64,000 nucleotides of DNA from VXYK01 sp965214565 (lineage in GTDB: Bacteria; Actinomycetota; Acidimicrobiia; Acidimicrobiales; Aldehydirespiratoraceae), in the NCBI GenBank assembly GCA_965214565.1, contig OZ243951.1, forward strand, positions 2,294,001-2,358,000, in the 5' to 3' direction. Shown piece by piece: positions 8,318 to 17,274 of the stretch (the stretch's first letter is position 1; the number at the start of each line of letters is the position of its first letter). The notes under the pieces are model-generated. The model was given only the letters and a program-made list of their open reading frames with translations, was not told the origin of the DNA and made no database searches. The translations under genes were made by a program, and so were the position numbers.

Positions 8318-9388
8318 TCAGGGGGTCTTTGAGGCCAGGTCGGCGGCTTTGCGGATCAGGTCGAGCACGAGCGGGCCGAACGCCTCGACCTTGGGATTGA
8401 CCCCCGCGCCGGAAAGGAAACGGCTGTAACCCTGCTCGAGCACGATGCCGAGCTTGAAGCGGGCGAGGATGATGTAGTAGTCGATGTCTTCGGTCGATCG
8501 GCCGCTGATCGTCTCGTAGCAGTCGAGCATCTCGTCGCGGCTCGGCATGCCCGCCATGCTCAGCGAACTGCTGACGGAGTTGCCGTCGATGTCGCCGTCT
8601 GCTGTCGGCCACGACATCATCACCCAGCCGAGGTCGAGCAGGGGGTCGCCGACGGTGGTCATCTCCCAGTCGATGATGGCGGCGAGCCGGGCGGGGGCGC
8701 CGTGGCTGAACATCACGTTGGCGAATTGGTAGTCGCCGTGCATGATCCCGGGTGTCCAGTGGTGGGGGCGATGGTTGCGGAGCCATTCGGCTGCGATGTC
8801 GAGTCCGGGGAGCTCGCGGCATCTGATCCGTTCGAGGAACGCCAACCAGCGGTCGACTTGGCGGTCGTGGAAGTTGTCGGGGCGCCCGAATCCTTCGAGC
8901 CCGCGTGACTGCCAGTCGACTTTCGACAGCAGCGCCGCGCCTCGGGCGAGTTCGAGCCCCAAGCCGTGACGGGCAGCGAAGTCGGTGTCGAAGGGCGGGG
9001 CCCACCCGCCGAGGTCCATCGGCGACCAGCCGTCGACGGCTTCCATGAGATAGAACGGCATGCCCAACAGTTCGGTGTCGTCTGAACCGGCGATGTACTC
9101 AGCGTGGGGGACATCGACCCCCTTCAGCGCTTTGACGAGGCGGTGCTCTCGGCGAATGCCGTCGAGCCGGTCGGCTACCGCGGTTGCGGGCGGTCGGCGG
9201 ATGACCATCTTGTGGCCGCCCCGTTCGATCATTGTCAACTCGTTCTGGGAGCCGCCCGTGAGGTTCTGCAGCTCCGGGACCTCTCCGGCGCCGGGTACCC
9301 CGTTGGCGTCCATCCAGCGAGTCAACGCCTCAACGTCGATTGTGTTGGTGTGAGTGCCTGTGTTGGTGTGAGCGCCTGTGTCAGTCAT
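8318..9388 (-). CDS. APH/ACAD10-type phosphotransferase
   Basis: 356 residues from the ATG at 9388; the open frame upstream overlaps the tRNA-Gly gene and is not coding. The kinase-like fold is seen in LTGGSQNELTMIERGGHKMVIRRPP (nucleotide lysine near residue 65), IMHGDYQFANVMF (catalytic HGDxxxxN) and AIIDWEMTTVGDPLLDLGW (metal-binding IDW). This group is commonly encoded with acyl-CoA dehydrogenases and SDRs and probably phosphorylates a hydroxylated acyl substrate. The first 15 residues are a threonine/histidine repeat (two near copies of GAHTNT-type units), so the true start could be slightly later. Confidence 0.85.
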   Translation of the reverse strand: MTDTGAHTNTGTHTNTIDVEALTRWMDANGVPGAGEVPELQNLTGGSQNELTMIERGGHKMVIRRPPATAVADRLDGIRREHRLVKALKGVDVPHAEYIAGSDDTELLGMPFYLMEAVDGWSPMDLGGWAPPFDTDFAARHGLGLELARGAALLSKVDWQSRGLEGFGRPDNFHDRQVDRWLAFLERIRCRELPGLDIAAEWLRNHRPHHWTPGIMHGDYQFANVMFSHGAPARLAAIIDWEMTTVGDPLLDLGWVMMSWPTADGDIDGNSVSSSLSMAGMPSRDEMLDCYETISGRSTEDIDYYIILARFKLGIVLEQGYSRFLSGAGVNPKVEAFGPLVLDLIRKAADLASKTP

Positions 9389-9408
9389 CAGCGGAGACCA
9401 TTGTTTGG

Positions 9409-9481
9409 AGCGGACGACCGGGTTCGAACCGGCGACCTCAACCTTGGCAAGGTTGCGCTCTACCAACTGAGCTACGTCCGC
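9409..9481 (-). tRNA. tRNA-Gly (GCC)
   Basis: On the reverse strand a 73-nt cloverleaf: acceptor GCGGACG pairs with CGTCCGC, D arm GCTC/GAGC, anticodon stem CAACC/GGTTG around the loop TTGCCAA (anticodon GCC), T loop TTCGAAC, discriminator T. No CCA is encoded. Confidence 0.95.
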
Positions 9482-9574
9482 AATCGGCTGCTTATGTTAC
9501 CGCGCCGATCCCGTTTCACGAACTTGAGACCGCTCGGTTCCGGAGGTGGTGTCGATCGGCAGTAGGGTCGGGGA

Positions 9575-10486
9575 ATGGCACCAATGTGGACGGGGGAGAG
9601 CCGGGTTCTCACTGATGCGGTCACCGTGTTGGTGGGGGCCGACCAGGGCAAGTACCCGTCGGGCAACTCAGTGGTCGTCCGCGGCAGCGGGGAGTCGGTG
9701 ATCATCGACCCGTCGGTCTCGGTGGTTGCGCAAGGCGGCTTGGCTGTTCCTGTAGACGCCGTGCTCAACAGTCATGGGCACGAGGACCACATCGCCGGGA
9801 ACAAGATGTTTCCCGATGCTCGGGTCCACGTGCACCATGAGGATCTTCCAGCGTTGCAGAGCCTTGAGGAGATGCTCGAGATCCAAGGCCCCGGGCCTGC
9901 GGAGCGGGACTTGCTGGCTCAGCTGTTCGTCGATGAGTTCTTCTATACGCCGCGTCCTGATGCCCACGGTTTCACCGACGGCGATGTGTTCGATCTGGGC
10001 GGTGTCACCGTTGAGGCCGTGCATCTGCCGGGCCACACCCGGGGCCACAGCGGCTTTCGAATTTCGGGTGGCGTGTTCTTCCTGTCCGATATCGACCTCA
10101 GCGGTTTCGGTCCCTACTACGGCGACACCTGGAGCGACCTCGACCAGTTCGAGGCCAGCATCGCTGCGGTCCGCGGCGAGGAGGCCGACTTCTATGTGAC
10201 CTTCCACCACAAGGGCGTGATCGAGAGCCGTGAAGAGTTCCTGAGACTGCTCGATGCGTTTGAGGCGGCGATCCCGCGGCGCCATGCGGCGATGCTTGAG
10301 TTCTTGTCGGAGCCCCGCACGATTGCCGACATGGTCCGCCACCGGTTCATCTATCGCCCCGGGGCCCAGTCTGTCTTCGCCGACCGGGTCGAGGCGCGCA
10401 GTGCGGAGCTGCACCTCGACCGGATGCGCGGGCGCGGCGAGATCGAGGACCTCGCCGACGGCAGAGTTAAAGCAACTACAGCCTGA
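9575..10486 (+). CDS. Metallo-beta-lactamase-fold hydrolase
   Basis: 303 residues. The metal motif HxHxDH is in NSHGHEDHIAGN (about residues 67-78). Further ligands are in LPGHTRGHSG (histidine, about 153), LSDIDLSGFG (aspartate) and TFHHKG (histidine). This is a complete two-metal site of the glyoxalase-II-like type. The C-terminal 80 residues look like a winged-helix tail seen in several members (EPRTIADMVRHRF). TAGGGT lies 6 nt before the ATG, the leaderless arrangement. The substrate is unknown. Confidence 0.87.
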   Translation: MAPMWTGESRVLTDAVTVLVGADQGKYPSGNSVVVRGSGESVIIDPSVSVVAQGGLAVPVDAVLNSHGHEDHIAGNKMFPDARVHVHHEDLPALQSLEEMLEIQGPGPAERDLLAQLFVDEFFYTPRPDAHGFTDGDVFDLGGVTVEAVHLPGHTRGHSGFRISGGVFFLSDIDLSGFGPYYGDTWSDLDQFEASIAAVRGEEADFYVTFHHKGVIESREEFLRLLDAFEAAIPRRHAAMLEFLSEPRTIADMVRHRFIYRPGAQSVFADRVEARSAELHLDRMRGRGEIEDLADGRVKATTA

Positions 10487-10501
10487 CCCTGAAGTTGAAC
10501 C

Positions 10502-11158
10502 TTAGGGTTGCGGCACGTAGCGGAGGTAGGGGAGCCGACGCTCGAAACCGTCCGGGTACTTCTCGGCCGCGGCTTCGTCGGACATTCCGGGCACGATGAT
10601 CACGTCTTCACCCTGCTGCCAGTTGGCGGGGGTGGCCACCGCCTCGCTGGCGGTCAGCTGGCATGAATCGAGGATGCGCAGGATCTCGGCGAAGTTGCGG
10701 CCCGTCGTCATCGGGTAGGTGAGGGACACCTTGATCTTCTTGTCGGGACCGATGATGAACACCGAGCGGGCGGTGGCGTTGTCGGCGGCGGTCCGGCCCT
10801 CCGACGTGTCTCCGGCGTCGCCGGGCAGCATGTCGTAGAGCTTGACTATCGCCAGTTCGGGATCGCCGATCAGCGGATAGTTGAGGGCGTTACCCGTAGC
10901 CGACTCGATGTCGCCGCTCCAGGCCTCATGGTCGCTGACGCCGTCGACGCTGATGCCGATTATCTTGCAGTTGCGGGCGGCGAAGTCGTCCTTGAGTCCT
11001 GCTACTGCGCCGAGTTCGGTGGTACAGACCGGCGTGAAGTCTTTGGGATGGGAGAACAGCAGCGCCCAACCGTCGCCGATCCAGTCGTGGAAGGAGATGG
11101 TTCCTTCGGTGGTGTCGGCTGTGAAGTCGGGTGCTTCGTCGTTTATTCGAAGTGACAT
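10502..11158 (-). CDS. 1-Cys peroxiredoxin (Prx6 family)
   Basis: 218 residues from an ATG with GAGG upstream. The peroxidatic motif is HPKDFTPVCTTELG near residue 40, with the cysteine in PVCTTE. The long C-terminal dimerisation domain (SDEAAAEKYPDGFERRLPYLRYV) is typical of the Prx6 subfamily, which reduces hydroperoxides with a single active cysteine. Another cysteine at about 190 (DSCQLT) is outside the canonical resolving position. It converges with the metallo-hydrolase gene, whose stop is 15 nt away. Confidence 0.92.
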   Translation of the reverse strand: MSLRINDEAPDFTADTTEGTISFHDWIGDGWALLFSHPKDFTPVCTTELGAVAGLKDDFAARNCKIIGISVDGVSDHEAWSGDIESATGNALNYPLIGDPELAIVKLYDMLPGDAGDTSEGRTAADNATARSVFIIGPDKKIKVSLTYPMTTGRNFAEILRILDSCQLTASEAVATPANWQQGEDVIIVPGMSDEAAAEKYPDGFERRLPYLRYVPQP

Positions 11159-11310
11159 GGTGATGACCGCCTCGGCTCGTTGGTTCGGGATGGAGAGCTA
11201 ATTCTAACCTACTAGGTCGGGAATTGAAATGTCTTGAAGTCCACAAGATCGGAGGGGCTTTGACTAGCGTTCGTGTGCATTGAGAGTCCACTGCCCGAAT
11301 TGGAGTTGAA

Positions 11311-13734
11311 GTGCGTTGTATAAATCAGGTCGCGGGTTCCCGGCGCGGAGTCCAGGCCGCTTCTCTGCTGTGTCTGTTGTTAGCCGTGCTGGTCGGGTCG
11401 ATTGCGCCTTCCGCCGCCCAGAGAGCGGATCAGGACGGGGCCCCGAGCTCGGAGCGTACGAACTCCGAGCCGATGTTCGTCGACGGCAACACGACGATGC
11501 GCAGGATCCACGACGAGACTGGCGCACGCAAACGGGTCGGCGATCCGGTCGCCGCGACCGATGCCGACGGCGACACGCTGACCTACTCGCTCATCGGCCA
11601 GGACGCGGCCTCGTTCTCTGTCGACGCCGACGGGCAGATCTCGCTGGGAGCGGCCATCGCCGACAGCGGCCGGATCAGCTACCGGTTCTGGGTGACGGTC
11701 TCCGATGGGATGGATCCGCGGGGAGAAGCTGAGGCCGAGCCGGTGATCGATGACATCATCTTCGTCACGATCACCGTGACCTCCGCTGCAGGTGAGCGCC
11801 TCCCGTCCAGAGACGTCGGCCTGTCGAGGAACGTCAACGGCGATCCCTTCGGCGTCTGGTCGGACGGCGAGACCATGTGGGTGGCCGACTGGATCGACGA
11901 CGCGGTGTACGCCTACGACCTGGCCAGCGGATCCCGTATCGCAGACAAAGAGTTCGTATTGGTGTCAGCCAACGACAGCCCGTTCGGGATCTGGTCGGAC
12001 GGCGAGACCATGTGGGTTGCCGATGACAACGACCTGTACCTCTATGCCTACACTTTGTCGAGCGGCGCCCGCGACGCCAGCAGAGAATTCACTGTGGATG
12101 GAGACAACGACTGGCCGTGGGGCATCTGGTCCGATGGTGCAACCATGTGGGTCGGCGACCGGACTGACTTGACGCTGTATGCCTACGGGTTGTCCGACGG
12201 GGTCCGGGACTCGGCCGCCGATATTGAGCTCGACCCGGAGAACGCCAGGTTCTACGACTTCTGGTCGGACGGTACGACGGTGTGGGTGCCCGACCGGGAC
12301 GACGATACGCTGTATGCCTATTCCTTGGCGACGGGTTCGGAGGATCCCGACCGGGAGATCTTCCTCGCGGAGGATAACTCGGACCCGGCTGGGATCTGGT
12401 CGGACGGCACGACCGTGTGGGTTGTGGACTCGACCGACGAGCACGTTTACGCGTACGCGCTGTCGGGCGGCGAAGGCGGAACACTCGAAGAGTTCGAATT
12501 GGGTGCGTCCAACCCCGGCCACGTTGAGCTGTTCGGTCTGGCCGACGACAACGACTGCTCTGCGGCCATGTGGGCCTCCGATGAGACGGTTTGGGTTGTC
12601 GACATGTGCCATGACCGCCTCTTCGCGTACGACCGTTCAGACGGGTCGCGCCAACCCGGCAGCGACGTTGAGTTGGCCGCTGACAACGGCGATCCGGCTG
12701 GGATGTGGTCGAACGGCGCCACCGCGTGGATTGCGGACCCGACCCAAGACAAGTTGTTCGCCTACACGTTGGCGACTGGTGTCGGCGTCCCCGACCAGGA
12801 CCTGGCTCTGGATGCCGAGAACACAGACTCGACCGGCCTGTGGTCTGACGGTGAGACTGTGTGGGTAGCGGATCATGGGGCTGACAAGTTGTTCGCCTAT
12901 TCGTTGGCGACGGGTGCCCGAGTACCCGATTTCGACCTCGCTCTGGATCCCGGCAACACCATTGCGCTTGGTCTGTGGGCTGACGGCGAGACGATCTGGG
13001 TGGCGGACCTCCCCGAGGCCCACATCTTTGCGTACGGTCTGTGGACGGGTGACAGGGACGCGGCCAAAGACATCAAGCTGGCTTCGGACAACAGCGGCGT
13101 CTGGGGAATCTGGTCCGACGGCACGAGCATGTGGGCACTTGACCGCTTCGACGCCAAGCTCTACGCCTACTCGGTGTCGGCGCCTCAACCGGGCTTCGCC
13201 GACGTAAACCCGGTCAGCTATTCCTTCGACTACATGGAACTGCTGTACAGCACAAGGATCGCCACCGGCACCTCCGCAACGACGTACTCGCCGACCGAGT
13301 TCGCGACTCGTGAGCAGGTGGCAGCGATGCTGGCCCGGACTTATGAGGAGCTGACGGGCAGCGCCGCGGCTGTAGTGGAGACGGGCTTCGTCGACATCGC
13401 CTCGTCGCCGGCCGCCGACAACATCGCCCGGATCTACGGGCTCGGCATCACCAACGGCACTTCCGCAACGACCTATTCGCCGACGGAGTTCATCACTCGT
13501 GAGCAGGTGGCGGCGATGCTGTCCCGGATGTATGAGTTGATCTGGGGTAGCGCCGCTGATGTGGTTCCCACGGGGTTCGTCGACATCTCGTCGTCGTTCG
13601 CTGCCGACGACATCGCCCGGCTCTACGGACTCGGTATCACCACCGGCACGACCGACACTACGTTCTCACCGAGCGACTTCGCGACGCGCGAGCAGATGGC
13701 GGCGTTCATCGGTCGTCTCATCCGGGTGCTGTAG
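11311..13734 (+). CDS. SLH-domain surface protein with ten propeller-like WSDG repeats
   Basis: 807 residues, GTG start after GGAG. The order is: signal peptide (AASLLCLLLAVLVGSIAPSAAQ, cleavage near residue 37); a cadherin-like domain (about 55-155, with ATDADGDTLTYSL and VDADGQISL); ten repeats of about 45 residues (about 165-625) built on WSDGETMWVAD, then D-LYAY-L--G and an acidic strand; and three SLH modules (about 630-807) with the repeated TREQVAAML and FVDI blocks. The repeats probably close into one or two beta-propellers. SLH modules bind secondary cell-wall polymer, so this is a wall-anchored surface protein. No enzyme motif is visible. Confidence 0.88.
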   Translation: MRCINQVAGSRRGVQAASLLCLLLAVLVGSIAPSAAQRADQDGAPSSERTNSEPMFVDGNTTMRRIHDETGARKRVGDPVAATDADGDTLTYSLIGQDAASFSVDADGQISLGAAIADSGRISYRFWVTVSDGMDPRGEAEAEPVIDDIIFVTITVTSAAGERLPSRDVGLSRNVNGDPFGVWSDGETMWVADWIDDAVYAYDLASGSRIADKEFVLVSANDSPFGIWSDGETMWVADDNDLYLYAYTLSSGARDASREFTVDGDNDWPWGIWSDGATMWVGDRTDLTLYAYGLSDGVRDSAADIELDPENARFYDFWSDGTTVWVPDRDDDTLYAYSLATGSEDPDREIFLAEDNSDPAGIWSDGTTVWVVDSTDEHVYAYALSGGEGGTLEEFELGASNPGHVELFGLADDNDCSAAMWASDETVWVVDMCHDRLFAYDRSDGSRQPGSDVELAADNGDPAGMWSNGATAWIADPTQDKLFAYTLATGVGVPDQDLALDAENTDSTGLWSDGETVWVADHGADKLFAYSLATGARVPDFDLALDPGNTIALGLWADGETIWVADLPEAHIFAYGLWTGDRDAAKDIKLASDNSGVWGIWSDGTSMWALDRFDAKLYAYSVSAPQPGFADVNPVSYSFDYMELLYSTRIATGTSATTYSPTEFATREQVAAMLARTYEELTGSAAAVVETGFVDIASSPAADNIARIYGLGITNGTSATTYSPTEFITREQVAAMLSRMYELIWGSAADVVPTGFVDISSSFAADDIARLYGLGITTGTTDTTFSPSDFATREQMAAFIGRLIRVL

Positions 13735-13779
13735 GTCCGCAGACACCGCAGATCGGCGCCGGCTCAGACCCCGAAGTGA

Positions 13780-14610
13780 TTATTGCTCGAAACGGGCGCG
13801 GATCGCGGGGTTGGTGACGGCTCTGGGGAGGTCGTGGCGGTCGATGCCGGCACGGCTCGGGCCGCCGTCAACGGCGATGGTCTGCCCGGTCACGTATCCG
13901 GCGAGGTCGCTGAGCAGGAAGAGGGCGACGTCGGCGATGTCGTCGGGCCGCCCGCGGCGTTGCAGGGTGATTGAGGCGGCCATGGGGTCTACCTCGTCGG
14001 GATCGCGGCCTGACCGTGGCGTGTTGATGGTGCCGGGTGCCAGGCCGTTGACCCGGATGCCGTGGCGCCCCCACTCCATCGCCATGGTGCGGGTGAGCGA
14101 GTCCAGACCGGCCTTGGCTGCGCCATAGGCTCCGAGGAGGGGCTGGCCGGCGCTGGCGATTGAGGAGATGTTGACGATCGCGCCTGGACGGCCCTTGTCG
14201 ATCAACTGCCGGGCTACGTGTTGTGCGCTGACGAAGGCGTAGCGCAGGTTGGTGGTGAGCAGGTGGTCGAACGTTTCGATGGGGTAGTCCGAGAGGCGGT
14301 GCCAGTACTGCGGGGTGACGCCCCCGACTACGTTGACGAGAAGGTCCGGCACCCCGAGCGCCCGAGCACCGTCGTCGATCGCCGTTCTGAGGTCGTCGAA
14401 GTCGCTGACGTCGGCGACTTGTGCCGATGCCTGCACGCCGAGGGCTTCTGCGCGCTCGACGGTGTCGTCGACGTGCTCCTGCACTGCACTGACGGCGATG
14501 ATTTCGGCACCGGCTTGAGCGATCCGTTCGCTCACGGAGGTGCCGATGCCTCCGCCGCCACCTCCGACGACTACGGCCGTGCGTCCTACGAAAGAGATCT
14601 CGACTGCCAT
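13780..14610 (-). CDS. SDR family oxidoreductase
   Basis: 276 residues from an ATG. The cofactor loop is unusually glycine-rich: VVVGGGGGGIGTSVSERIA (residues 12-30), in place of the usual TGxxxGIG. Next come NVVGGVTP, VNISSIAS (catalytic serine region), YGAAKAGLDSL (YxxxK near 160) and the C-terminal LAGYVTGQTIAVDGG, the classical FabG-like end. Function within the family is not specified. It is transcribed away from tRNA-Cys. Confidence 0.9.
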   Translation of the reverse strand: MAVEISFVGRTAVVVGGGGGGIGTSVSERIAQAGAEIIAVSAVQEHVDDTVERAEALGVQASAQVADVSDFDDLRTAIDDGARALGVPDLLVNVVGGVTPQYWHRLSDYPIETFDHLLTTNLRYAFVSAQHVARQLIDKGRPGAIVNISSIASAGQPLLGAYGAAKAGLDSLTRTMAMEWGRHGIRVNGLAPGTINTPRSGRDPDEVDPMAASITLQRRGRPDDIADVALFLLSDLAGYVTGQTIAVDGGPSRAGIDRHDLPRAVTNPAIRARFEQ

Positions 14611-14659
14611 CGCCCCATAGTCGCACGCCGACGCTCCGGCGCTAGCATTTCGGGTCTAA

Positions 14660-14734
14660 GCGTCGGTGCCCGAGCGGACCAAGGGGACGGCCTGCAAAGC
14701 CGTAAAGCCGCGGGTTCAAATCCCGCCCGGCGCT
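14660..14734 (+). tRNA. tRNA-Cys (GCA)
   Basis: A 75-nt cloverleaf: acceptor GCGTCGG/CCGGCGC, anticodon stem ACGGC/GCCGT around CTGCAAA (anticodon GCA), T arm GCGGG-TTCAAAT-CCCGC, discriminator T. It marks the left border of the accessory island; no second copy of its 3' end was found in the window. Confidence 0.93.
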
Positions 14735-14764
14735 CGTCATTCCATACGCGTTACACGCAGGCGG

Positions 14765-16390
14765 CTATTGCTGGGGTGCCAGCATCCACTTGTTGCCGCG
14801 GGTGCGAGGCTCGGGGTTGGTGGGGACCACGATGCCGTCGGCCCGGAGGCGACGCAGCCAGTTCAGTACCGTCTGTTTCGATGTGCCGAGCGCTGCTGCC
14901 AGGTCGACGCTGCTGCACGGACCATCCTCAAGCAGGCTGAGTATCCGGTCTGGGGTGTGCGGATGGAACGGTTGAAAGAGAGTCTCCTGTGCTACGCCCC
15001 GTTTCGACATGGGCTCCCATGGCTCGTGGTCGAACGTTTTGGTAAGAGGGTTGCCACCGCTGAAGCCCGAAACTCCGAGGCGGAAGTACCGATCATGAAC
15101 AGTGACGGCCAGTTCTCGCACCCGGTCATCGATCTCGGGTGGCCTCATCCCCATCCGGTCAAGGGCCTGAACCGCCGCGCGCAACCCTGATCCCCGATTC
15201 TCGCACACGGGCCTGCCGGTACCCGGAATGACGACATCTTCCAGCAGTCGAGCGAGCAGCGCGTTGCGGGTACTGCTGATGCTCGTGTCAATCAACTGCG
15301 CTACGTCAGTGTGCCCTGCGTGGATGCCGTGCAATCCGCCGGGGTTGGCAACCTCGAACCGATCGGGATACACAGAAATACGCACCTGGGTTCCGTGAGC
15401 GGCCGCGTGGTAGTCGCGGTGCATCAGCGCGTTCGCCACGATCTCGCGGATGGCCTCTGCCGGGTAGTCCCAGATATCTTGGCGGCCGGCACCCTCCACG
15501 ACTGATCGTCGCCGCATGTTGCGCTGCATCGCCGAGACGGCCTGCTCCACTATCGCCGGTATCGGCCCGTCGAGCGGCCGGTTGTCGATGAATCGAGTTC
15601 CGTCGGCCAGAGGTGACCCGTCAATCGTCGGCAGCACGACGAACGAGGCAGCAAGTTGGGGCACGAACTGCTGGGGATAGCGGCCCAGCGCTAGCAAGCC
15701 TGCGAGCGTGACCGATGAGCCGGGCCGTGGTTCGACCAGCACACCTAACATGTGCAGCACTTCGTGATCGGCGGCTTCGGTGAAGATCTCACCGCGGCGC
15801 TGGCGAAGCCTCCTCAGCAGGTCGCTCACCAGCGCACCGTCGAGGTGCTCCAAACTGGCGCCCTCGACCGGAGCAGCATCATCGACCGGCTGCCCCCGTC
15901 CCGAGAGCATCAAATGTATTTCGTAGTCAGTCAGCCGCCGGTTGCCGTCGTGAACCCGTGTGTACGAACCTTGATTCATGCCCTCCGCCTTGACATAGCA
16001 GGGGCGGTGCTGGTGTCCCAAGGGCGGTATACGGGCCGCAACCACCGGACTGCCGTCAACTTCGCAGATGCCGATAGTCGGCCGAATCCTGGGCTCGAGG
16101 ACATCTGAGCATTTTGACGCCAGGTCGGCGGCAAGCTTCGCTGGATTGATCGGCACGGGCAGAAAATCTGTATCGCTGAGTCCAAGGACGAGCAGGCCCC
16201 CTCGGTCATTGGAAAACGCCGAGATGGACTTCAGGACGCTTTCAGGAAAGCCGCCTGCGGCTGACTTGACTTCGACGGTCTCGTGGTCGGTAGCGGCGGC
16301 GCGTAGCTGTGGGACAGCGGCGTCCAGTTCCGTTTGCAACTCTGCGGGTGCAGACGCGTCTCCAGCACGCGTGGTATTCACGGCATTCAT
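14765..16390 (-). CDS. Schlafen/AlbA_2-domain ATP-binding transcriptional regulator-like protein
   Basis: About 541 residues from the ATG at 16390; a TTG at 16432 would add 14 unconserved residues and run through a promoter-like palindrome. The N-terminal AlbA_2 (Schlafen) domain shows HETVEVKSAAGGFPESVLKSISAFSNDRGGLLVLGL (about 35-70). A GHKL-type ATPase part follows with DYPAEAIREIVANALMHRDY (about 305-325) and ENRGSGLRAAVQAL. The C-terminus ends in a winged helix (SSVDLAAALGTSKQTVLNWLRRLRADGI). Proteins of this class are common in defence and mobile regions, and their activity is mostly uncharacterised. It shares a palindromic promoter motif with the vapB gene next door. Confidence 0.82.
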   Translation of the reverse strand: MNAVNTTRAGDASAPAELQTELDAAVPQLRAAATDHETVEVKSAAGGFPESVLKSISAFSNDRGGLLVLGLSDTDFLPVPINPAKLAADLASKCSDVLEPRIRPTIGICEVDGSPVVAARIPPLGHQHRPCYVKAEGMNQGSYTRVHDGNRRLTDYEIHLMLSGRGQPVDDAAPVEGASLEHLDGALVSDLLRRLRQRRGEIFTEAADHEVLHMLGVLVEPRPGSSVTLAGLLALGRYPQQFVPQLAASFVVLPTIDGSPLADGTRFIDNRPLDGPIPAIVEQAVSAMQRNMRRRSVVEGAGRQDIWDYPAEAIREIVANALMHRDYHAAAHGTQVRISVYPDRFEVANPGGLHGIHAGHTDVAQLIDTSISSTRNALLARLLEDVVIPGTGRPVCENRGSGLRAAVQALDRMGMRPPEIDDRVRELAVTVHDRYFRLGVSGFSGGNPLTKTFDHEPWEPMSKRGVAQETLFQPFHPHTPDRILSLLEDGPCSSVDLAAALGTSKQTVLNWLRRLRADGIVVPTNPEPRTRGNKWMLAPQQ

Positions 16391-16410
16391 TTTAACCGCG
16401 ATGCGCACAC

Positions 16411-16462
16411 ATTGTGGAAATTTTGTGCACAAACAAGCAGATTGTGGAAACGTTTGCGGAAA
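16411..16462. promoter_or_regulatory. Palindrome and direct repeats in front of the AlbA_2 gene
   Basis: The 12-bp palindrome TTTGTGCACAAA (16422-16433) lies 31 nt upstream of the ATG at 16390. ATTGTGGAAA occurs at 16411-16420 and 16441-16450, and TTTGCGGAAA at 16453-16462. The block GGAAA plus TTGTGCACAA recurs in front of vapB at 17246-17262, which suggests one regulator for both genes. Confidence 0.6.
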
Positions 16463-16589
16463 TCCGCTGCATGCGAGCTACATCAAATGTAACAGTGGAT
16501 GCTCGGAACCGCCGACTGTCAGACACCCCGGTGCCCGATTCTGCTGGCCCGTGTTACATCGTGCTTGAGTCGCCGACGAGGCTGTTTCT

Positions 16590-16970
16590 TCAGTGCCACC
16601 GCTGAATGCGTGGCTTTGACTCGCCGAGGTGTGCTGTTAGGCGCGCGAAATCACTGAGGTCAGCAGTGATAATGGTGTCGTCGAGGTGGATTGCGCAGGC
16701 GAGCAGGTGAGCATCGACGACATCAGATGCCCCGGAGTGCCGCAGTAGCGTTCCAACCATCGAGATGTGCTCACCAGTGAAAGGGCGCACTTCCAGCGTG
16801 GGGAGGAACCGAGACAAACGAGCCTGCCGCGAGCCGTCTCGCCATACTTGCGCGGCTACTGGTGCGGTAGTGCGGAGAGGCTCGCCTTCTATTCGAGCGG
16901 CCTCAATGAAGTTCTTGGCGTCAGGCTCGTCACGATCCACGGCGATCAGCACCACTGTGTCGAGGATCAC
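16590..16970 (-). CDS. vapC: VapC-type PIN toxin
   Basis: 126 residues from a GTG that overlaps the vapB stop (GTGA). A longer frame to 17042 overlaps the antitoxin and is not PIN-like. The acidic sites are ILDTVVLIAVDRDE (first aspartate, residue 4), SGASDVVDAHLLACA (about 90-104) and IITADLSDFARL (about 107-118). The helix that often has glutamate reads APVAAQVWRDG, typical of one VapC branch. It is the predicted ribonuclease toxin of the pair, held inactive by VapB. Confidence 0.9.
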   Translation of the reverse strand: MILDTVVLIAVDRDEPDAKNFIEAARIEGEPLRTTAPVAAQVWRDGSRQARLSRFLPTLEVRPFTGEHISMVGTLLRHSGASDVVDAHLLACAIHLDDTIITADLSDFARLTAHLGESKPRIQRWH

Positions 16971-17203
16971 CGTCGTGTGAAGAAGCGCTTGCGCATTGCA
17001 GCCACCCCGTCCGGGTCGGCGGGGCCTGACTCGGAGATCCAATCGTCCATGAATCGGTCCAGGGCGCGACGACGGCGATGCTCTTGGGCGAGCATTGTAA
17101 TGCCCTGCTTGATCGCTCCTGATCGGCCGCCGAACTCAGAGGCGAGTTCGTCGAGCAGCGCTCGTTCCTCATCGTTGAGGCGCACAGTGGTGGTCTCAGT
17201 CAC
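16967..17203 (-). CDS. vapB: VapB-type antitoxin
   Basis: 78 residues from a GTG. The N-terminus TETTTVRLNDEERALLDELASEFGGRS has a ribbon-helix-helix character (one strand, then two helices). The C-terminal part (about 45-78) would bind VapC. It overlaps the toxin gene by 4 nt. An almost identical 5' end, including its promoter, exists as a broken copy at 30820. CACATGTG (17219-17226) and TTGTGCACAA (17252-17261) lie upstream and are the likely operator region. Confidence 0.87.
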   Translation of the reverse strand: MTETTTVRLNDEERALLDELASEFGGRSGAIKQGITMLAQEHRRRRALDRFMDDWISESGPADPDGVAAMRKRFFTRR

Positions 17204-17218
17204 AACAGCAACATATCA

Positions 17219-17262
17219 CACATGTGCTACACCCCGGCGCGTTGCGGAAACTTGTGCACAAA
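17219..17262. promoter_or_regulatory. vapB promoter and operator region
   Basis: Between the stop of rpiR and the vapB start lie the 8-bp palindrome CACATGTG and, 25 bp on, GCGGAAAC followed by TTGTGCACAA. The second element matches the one in front of the AlbA_2 gene. VapBC complexes commonly bind palindromes at their own promoter; the assignment is inference. Confidence 0.55.
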
Positions 17263-17274
17263 TCAAGTCTGGAT

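Noticed and set aside
10487..10505. Terminator between the convergent metallo-hydrolase and peroxiredoxin genes
   Set aside because: Only a weak interrupted inverted repeat (CCCTGAAG with CTTAGGG) fits in the gap.
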